A stretch of 64,000 nt of DNA from Cellvibrionaceae bacterium (lineage in GTDB: Bacteria > Pseudomonadota > Gammaproteobacteria > Pseudomonadales > Cellvibrionaceae), in the NCBI GenBank assembly GCA_021151825.1, contig JAGKWQ010000016.1:88763-152762 (forward strand), read 5' to 3'. A program made the position numbers and the translations under genes. Positions within the stretch are counted from its first letter, which is position 1. Every line of letters starts with the position of its first letter. Positions 61,198 through 64,000 of the stretch are shown here, piece after piece. The notes under the pieces were generated by a model that was given only the letters and a program-made list of their open reading frames with translations, was not told the origin of the DNA and ran no database searches.

Positions 61198-63063
61198 ATG
61201 TCTGAACCCATTTTGTTTTCCGATTTAGCCCTCTCTGAACCCGTTATGCGTGCCATCCAAAAAGTTGGCTACGAACAACCATCCCCGATCCAGGCTGCTG
61301 CCATTCCAGTATTGCTGGCAGGTGGCGATATTCTGGGTATGGCACAGACCGGCACCGGTAAAACAGCGGCATTTGCATTGCCTTTGTTGTCACGTATCGA
61401 CACCAAACAAGCAGATCCACAAATTCTGGTATTGGCACCGACGCGCGAACTTGCGATCCAGGTTGCTGAAGCCTTCCAAAAATATGCCAGCGAAATCCCT
61501 GGCTTCCATGTACTGCCGATTTACGGCGGTCAGGAAATGACGACCCAATTACGCCAATTAAAACGCGGTGCCCATGTAGTAGTTGGCACCCCGGGCCGCG
61601 TAATGGATCACTTGCGTCGTGGCAGTTTGAATTTGAACAACCTTAAAGCTCTGGTACTCGACGAAGCCGACGAAATGTTGCGCATGGGCTTTATCGACGA
61701 CGTTGAATGGATTCTGGAACACACGCCGAAAACCCGTCAAACCGCCTTATTCTCTGCAACAATGCCGAAAGAAATCCGCAATGTCTGCAACAACTATTTA
61801 AATGACGCCAAAGAAATTAAAATCGCCAGCAGCCAATCTACCGATGCCAACATTGAGCAGGTTTACTGGATGGTTAGCGGCACCAACAAACTCGATGCGC
61901 TGACCCGCATCCTGGAAGTTGAGCCGTTCGACGGCATGATTATTTTCGTGCGCACCAAAACCGCTACCGTTGAGCTTGCCGAAAAACTGGAAGCGCGCGG
62001 TTACTCAGCGTCAGCATTGAATGGCGATATGAACCAGCAATTGCGTGAGCGTACTATCGAGCGTTTGAAAACCGGCAAGCTGGATATTGTTATTGCCACT
62101 GACGTTGCTGCTCGTGGTATTGACGTTGAGCGTGTAAGCCACGTTGTTAACTACGATATTCCTTACGATAGCGAAGCCTATGTTCACCGTATTGGTCGTA
62201 CTGGCCGCGCCGGTCGCAGTGGTAAAGCCATTTTGTTTGTTGCCCCACGCGAAAAACGTTTGCTTTACACCATCGAAAAAGCAACCAAGAAACCTATCAC
62301 ATTGATGGAATTGCCCAGCGGCGCAACGGTTACCAAACATCGTATCGATCAATTTACCCAACAAATTACCGATACCTTGCAAGAGCAACCTGACCTGAGT
62401 TTCTTCAATGATTTGTTGGCAGAATACAGCCACTCAAATGATGTATCACCAGAACAAATTGCTTCTGCCCTCGCCTTCTTGTTGCAACGCGAGCGCCCAC
62501 TGCAAGTGAAATTTACCGATGTAAAACCGGAGCGCAATGAACGTCGCGACCGTGATGATCGTGGTGGTCGTGATCGCGATGATCGTGGCGGCCGTGATGG
62601 TGGTCGCGATCGTGGTCCGCGTGAAGATCGTCCACGCCGTGAACGCAACGATGAAAACATGGATCGCTACCGCATCGAAGTGGGTCGCAATCATGAAGCA
62701 CGCCCGGGCGACATCGTTGGTGCTATCGCTAACGAAGCGGGAATCGAAAGCCGCTTTATCGGCCACATCAAATTGCACGATGAGTTTTCTACCGTAGATT
62801 TGCCAACCGGCATTTCAAAAGACACTCTCGCCAAATTGAAAAAAGTGCGTGTACGCAATCGCCCATTGGAAATTTCCCTGGATACCGGCCCACGTGGCGG
62901 TGATGACTTCCCAGGTCGCGGCAAACCAAAGCGTGACTTTGGTCCAAGGGATGGAGCACCAAGAGAAGGTGGTTACAGAGATGGTGGCCGTGATAAGCCA
63001 CGTTTTAGTGATCGCGACAATGCGAGCAAAAAATCGGGTTATCGCCCAAAGAAATCTGATTAA
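61198..63063 (+). CDS. deaD: DEAD-box ATP-dependent RNA helicase (DeaD/CsdA type)
   Basis: 621 residues. Motifs in order: Q motif (GYEQPSPIQAAAIP), I (AQTGTGKT), Ia (PTRELAIQ), Ib (TPGR), II (DEAD), III (SAT), IV (IIFVRTK), V (ATDVAARGIDV) and VI (HRIGRTGRAG). After the two RecA domains come an Arg/Asp/Gly-rich linker with RDRDDRGG repeats, a DbpA-type RNA-binding domain (YRIEVGRNHEARPGDIVGAI, IGHIKLHDEFSTVDLP) and a basic RGG-like tail. It unwinds structured RNA in ribosome assembly and cold adaptation. The ATG at 61198 has AGGT six bases upstream; the frame reaches back to 61165 inside the leader hairpin. Confidence 0.96.
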   Translation: MSEPILFSDLALSEPVMRAIQKVGYEQPSPIQAAAIPVLLAGGDILGMAQTGTGKTAAFALPLLSRIDTKQADPQILVLAPTRELAIQVAEAFQKYASEIPGFHVLPIYGGQEMTTQLRQLKRGAHVVVGTPGRVMDHLRRGSLNLNNLKALVLDEADEMLRMGFIDDVEWILEHTPKTRQTALFSATMPKEIRNVCNNYLNDAKEIKIASSQSTDANIEQVYWMVSGTNKLDALTRILEVEPFDGMIIFVRTKTATVELAEKLEARGYSASALNGDMNQQLRERTIERLKTGKLDIVIATDVAARGIDVERVSHVVNYDIPYDSEAYVHRIGRTGRAGRSGKAILFVAPREKRLLYTIEKATKKPITLMELPSGATVTKHRIDQFTQQITDTLQEQPDLSFFNDLLAEYSHSNDVSPEQIASALAFLLQRERPLQVKFTDVKPERNERRDRDDRGGRDRDDRGGRDGGRDRGPREDRPRRERNDENMDRYRIEVGRNHEARPGDIVGAIANEAGIESRFIGHIKLHDEFSTVDLPTGISKDTLAKLKKVRVRNRPLEISLDTGPRGGDDFPGRGKPKRDFGPRDGAPREGGYRDGGRDKPRFSDRDNASKKSGYRPKKSD

Positions 63064-63083
63064 TTAAATTTTAAAGCTCAAAT

Positions 63084-63123
63084 AAAAACCGCCATAACAT
63101 GAAAGTGTTATGGCGGTTTTTTT
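63084..63123 (+). terminator. Rho-independent terminator of the helicase gene
   Basis: A 16-base-pair stem (63084-63099 with 63106-63121), loop TGAAAG and a run of seven Ts. It lies 20 bases after the stop codon. The A-tract at the other side would also serve minus-strand transcription arriving from the gene beyond. Confidence 0.95.
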
Positions 63124-63269
63124 ATTTTTTAATTACACAAAAAATTCGCCGCAAAGTCAGGGCGCAATAAATTGCATCACAATGGCACCATCCATCCCGC
63201 AGAGTTCAATTTAGTAAGCCCTTTTTATTGCAAAAAAATATACGACAAGCACCTTATGGCACACCCCAA

Positions 63270-63911
63270 CTATTTAAACTTCAACTTCCCATTCACTGCC
63301 TCATCAATTCGGTCCATCACTTTTTCGCTTTCATTTTTTCCTGCGCAGGGAACCATATACCAATTCCTTGGTTCTCCAATTTTAGCCGCAGGAGAACTCA
63401 AGCAGTTACCGCTCGCCGACACAACAACGGTTGCACCCGAAGGATCTACGTAAGTTTCCAATCCTCTATCCTCCACGCGCGCTAACACAGGTTTATTCGC
63501 CTCCGCCGTTAATTGCTTACGCAACCCTGGATGAAAAACATTTCTCGCAATCTCCGCCGTATTATTTTGTAACGGGAAATCATCGCCCCCCAAAAGCTCC
63601 TTTAACTCTTGTGGTGTTAGCGGTTCTGATTGCATGATTATTTCTGGCAATGGCTGTAAGGTGATTGCAGTTGATGTAAAGTCGATAACAGGTGGCTCCA
63701 CTGTTAGTGATGCAACTGGTTTTTCTAGTGAAGGAAGCTCAATGTAGTGCAGATGAGTCGAGATTGAGTCGCCAGGAAATAATAACTCGCTGTTAATAAC
63801 AGCCCACAAAATTAGCAAATGCAGAGTGAGCGTGATAACAGCTGCTATCGCTCGCCGAGAGCCGGAATGGGTTTTAACAGCAGAAAAAAACCGACCATAT
63901 CTGAACTGCAC
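63270..63911 (-). CDS. TonB-like single-span membrane protein, 5' end overlapping an insertion sequence
   Basis: Up to 213 residues. A membrane segment near residues 20-40 (AIAAVITLTLHLLILWAVINS) and a periplasmic Pro-containing region (IELPSLEKPVASLTVEPPVIDF) recall TonB-type proteins. The C-terminal domain has two Cys (SGNCLSSPAAKIG and YMVPCAGKNESEKVMD). The only available start, a GTG at 63911, lies within the terminal repeat of the IS element that begins at 63902. The native start was therefore probably removed or displaced. Function not known; it may be inactive or driven from the IS. Confidence 0.6.
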   Translation of the reverse strand: MQFRYGRFFSAVKTHSGSRRAIAAVITLTLHLLILWAVINSELLFPGDSISTHLHYIELPSLEKPVASLTVEPPVIDFTSTAITLQPLPEIIMQSEPLTPQELKELLGGDDFPLQNNTAEIARNVFHPGLRKQLTAEANKPVLARVEDRGLETYVDPSGATVVVSASGNCLSSPAAKIGEPRNWYMVPCAGKNESEKVMDRIDEAVNGKLKFK

Positions 63912-64000
63912 CCCAAAAGTTGGACACCCAATCCAACTAAGTAAGGTGCAGTTTTTATGTCTAAATATTCAAAACAATTTAAGTTAAACGCTGTTAATAG
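63902..64000 (+). mobile_element. IS3-family insertion sequence, left end (cut by window edge)
   Basis: The terminal sequence TGAACTGCACCCCAAAAGTT and following GGACACCC is typical of IS3-family (IS150-like) inverted repeats. A short leader and a transposase reading frame follow. The other end and the target-site duplication lie outside the window. Confidence 0.8.
63957..64000 (+). CDS. IS3-family transposase OrfA, N-terminal fragment
   Basis: Only the first 14 codons are visible (MSKYSKQFKLNAVN), a start typical of IS3-group OrfA helix-turn-helix proteins. It continues beyond the window. Confidence 0.75.
   Translation, partial: MSKYSKQFKLNAVN

Noticed and set aside
62349..62778. Arg/Ser- and Thr/Ile-rich frames opposite the helicase linker
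   Set aside because: They arise from the RDRDDRGG repeats of the helicase read in other frames.
1..64000. CRISPR arrays, tRNA or rRNA genes
   Set aside because: No regularly spaced direct repeats and no tRNA- or rRNA-like segments were recognised on either strand.

Overview
The window looks like the chromosome of a polarly flagellated gammaproteobacterium related to Pseudomonas, most likely of the Cellvibrio/Cellvibrionales type. This rests on gene order (gyrA next to MTA deaminase-ubiG-mupP-yciK; a fleSR-fliEFGHIJ to fliKLMNOPQR-flhBA-flhF-fleN-fliA-cheYZAB-motCD-parCP-cheW block) and on protein style. The species name is inference. No tRNA, rRNA or CRISPR array was seen.

Layout: (1) 1-6.8 kb: start of pheA and complete gyrA on the minus strand, diverging from a plus-strand set mtaD-ubiG-mupP-yciK that ends at a strong hairpin shared with the convergent flagellar block. 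(2) 6.9-46.7 kb: about 40 kb of flagellar and chemotaxis genes, almost all on the minus strand. They run from the FleS/FleR two-component system through basal body, C-ring and export genes, an embedded HptB/HsbR/HsbA-like phosphorelay, the export gate, FlhF/FleN (number and placement), FliA, the Che genes, the MotCD stator, and ParC/ParP, which place the chemotaxis array at the pole. Six sigma-54 type -24/-12 sites precede fleS, fliE, fliK, fliL, flhA and parC. The block is interrupted by a lone plus-strand solute-binding-like gene (10.2 kb) and by an AT-rich island between flhA and flhB (23.6-26.1 kb). The island carries two uncharacterised secreted/membrane proteins, decayed reading frames and a diverged second copy of the flhB 3' end.

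(3) 46.8-51.3 kb: a promoter and probable yybP-ykoY manganese riboswitch controlling a UPF0016 Mn exporter, then a CDP-alcohol phosphatidyltransferase, a UPF0104 flippase-like protein and an NhaD antiporter. (4) 52.3-58.8 kb: an unusual set: a 6-pyruvoyl-tetrahydropterin-synthase paralog with Glu at the catalytic Cys position, a BchC-like dehydrogenase, a RibD C-terminal-type reductase, a GT4 glycosyltransferase, a SAM methyltransferase, a membrane phosphatase/sulfatase-like protein and a CbiM-like membrane protein. The first five share tight overlaps around a divergent control region with a long inverted repeat. I propose an uncharacterised pathway to a modified, possibly glycosylated, pterin- or ribityl-type molecule, perhaps linked to the CDP-alcohol transferase and flippase nearby. 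This is the strongest candidate for an undescribed system.

(5) 58.8-64 kb: HIT protein, a winged-helix/endonuclease-like protein, YaiI, a DEAD-box helicase with a structured leader, a TonB-like membrane protein whose 5' end meets an insertion sequence, and the left end of that IS3-family element.
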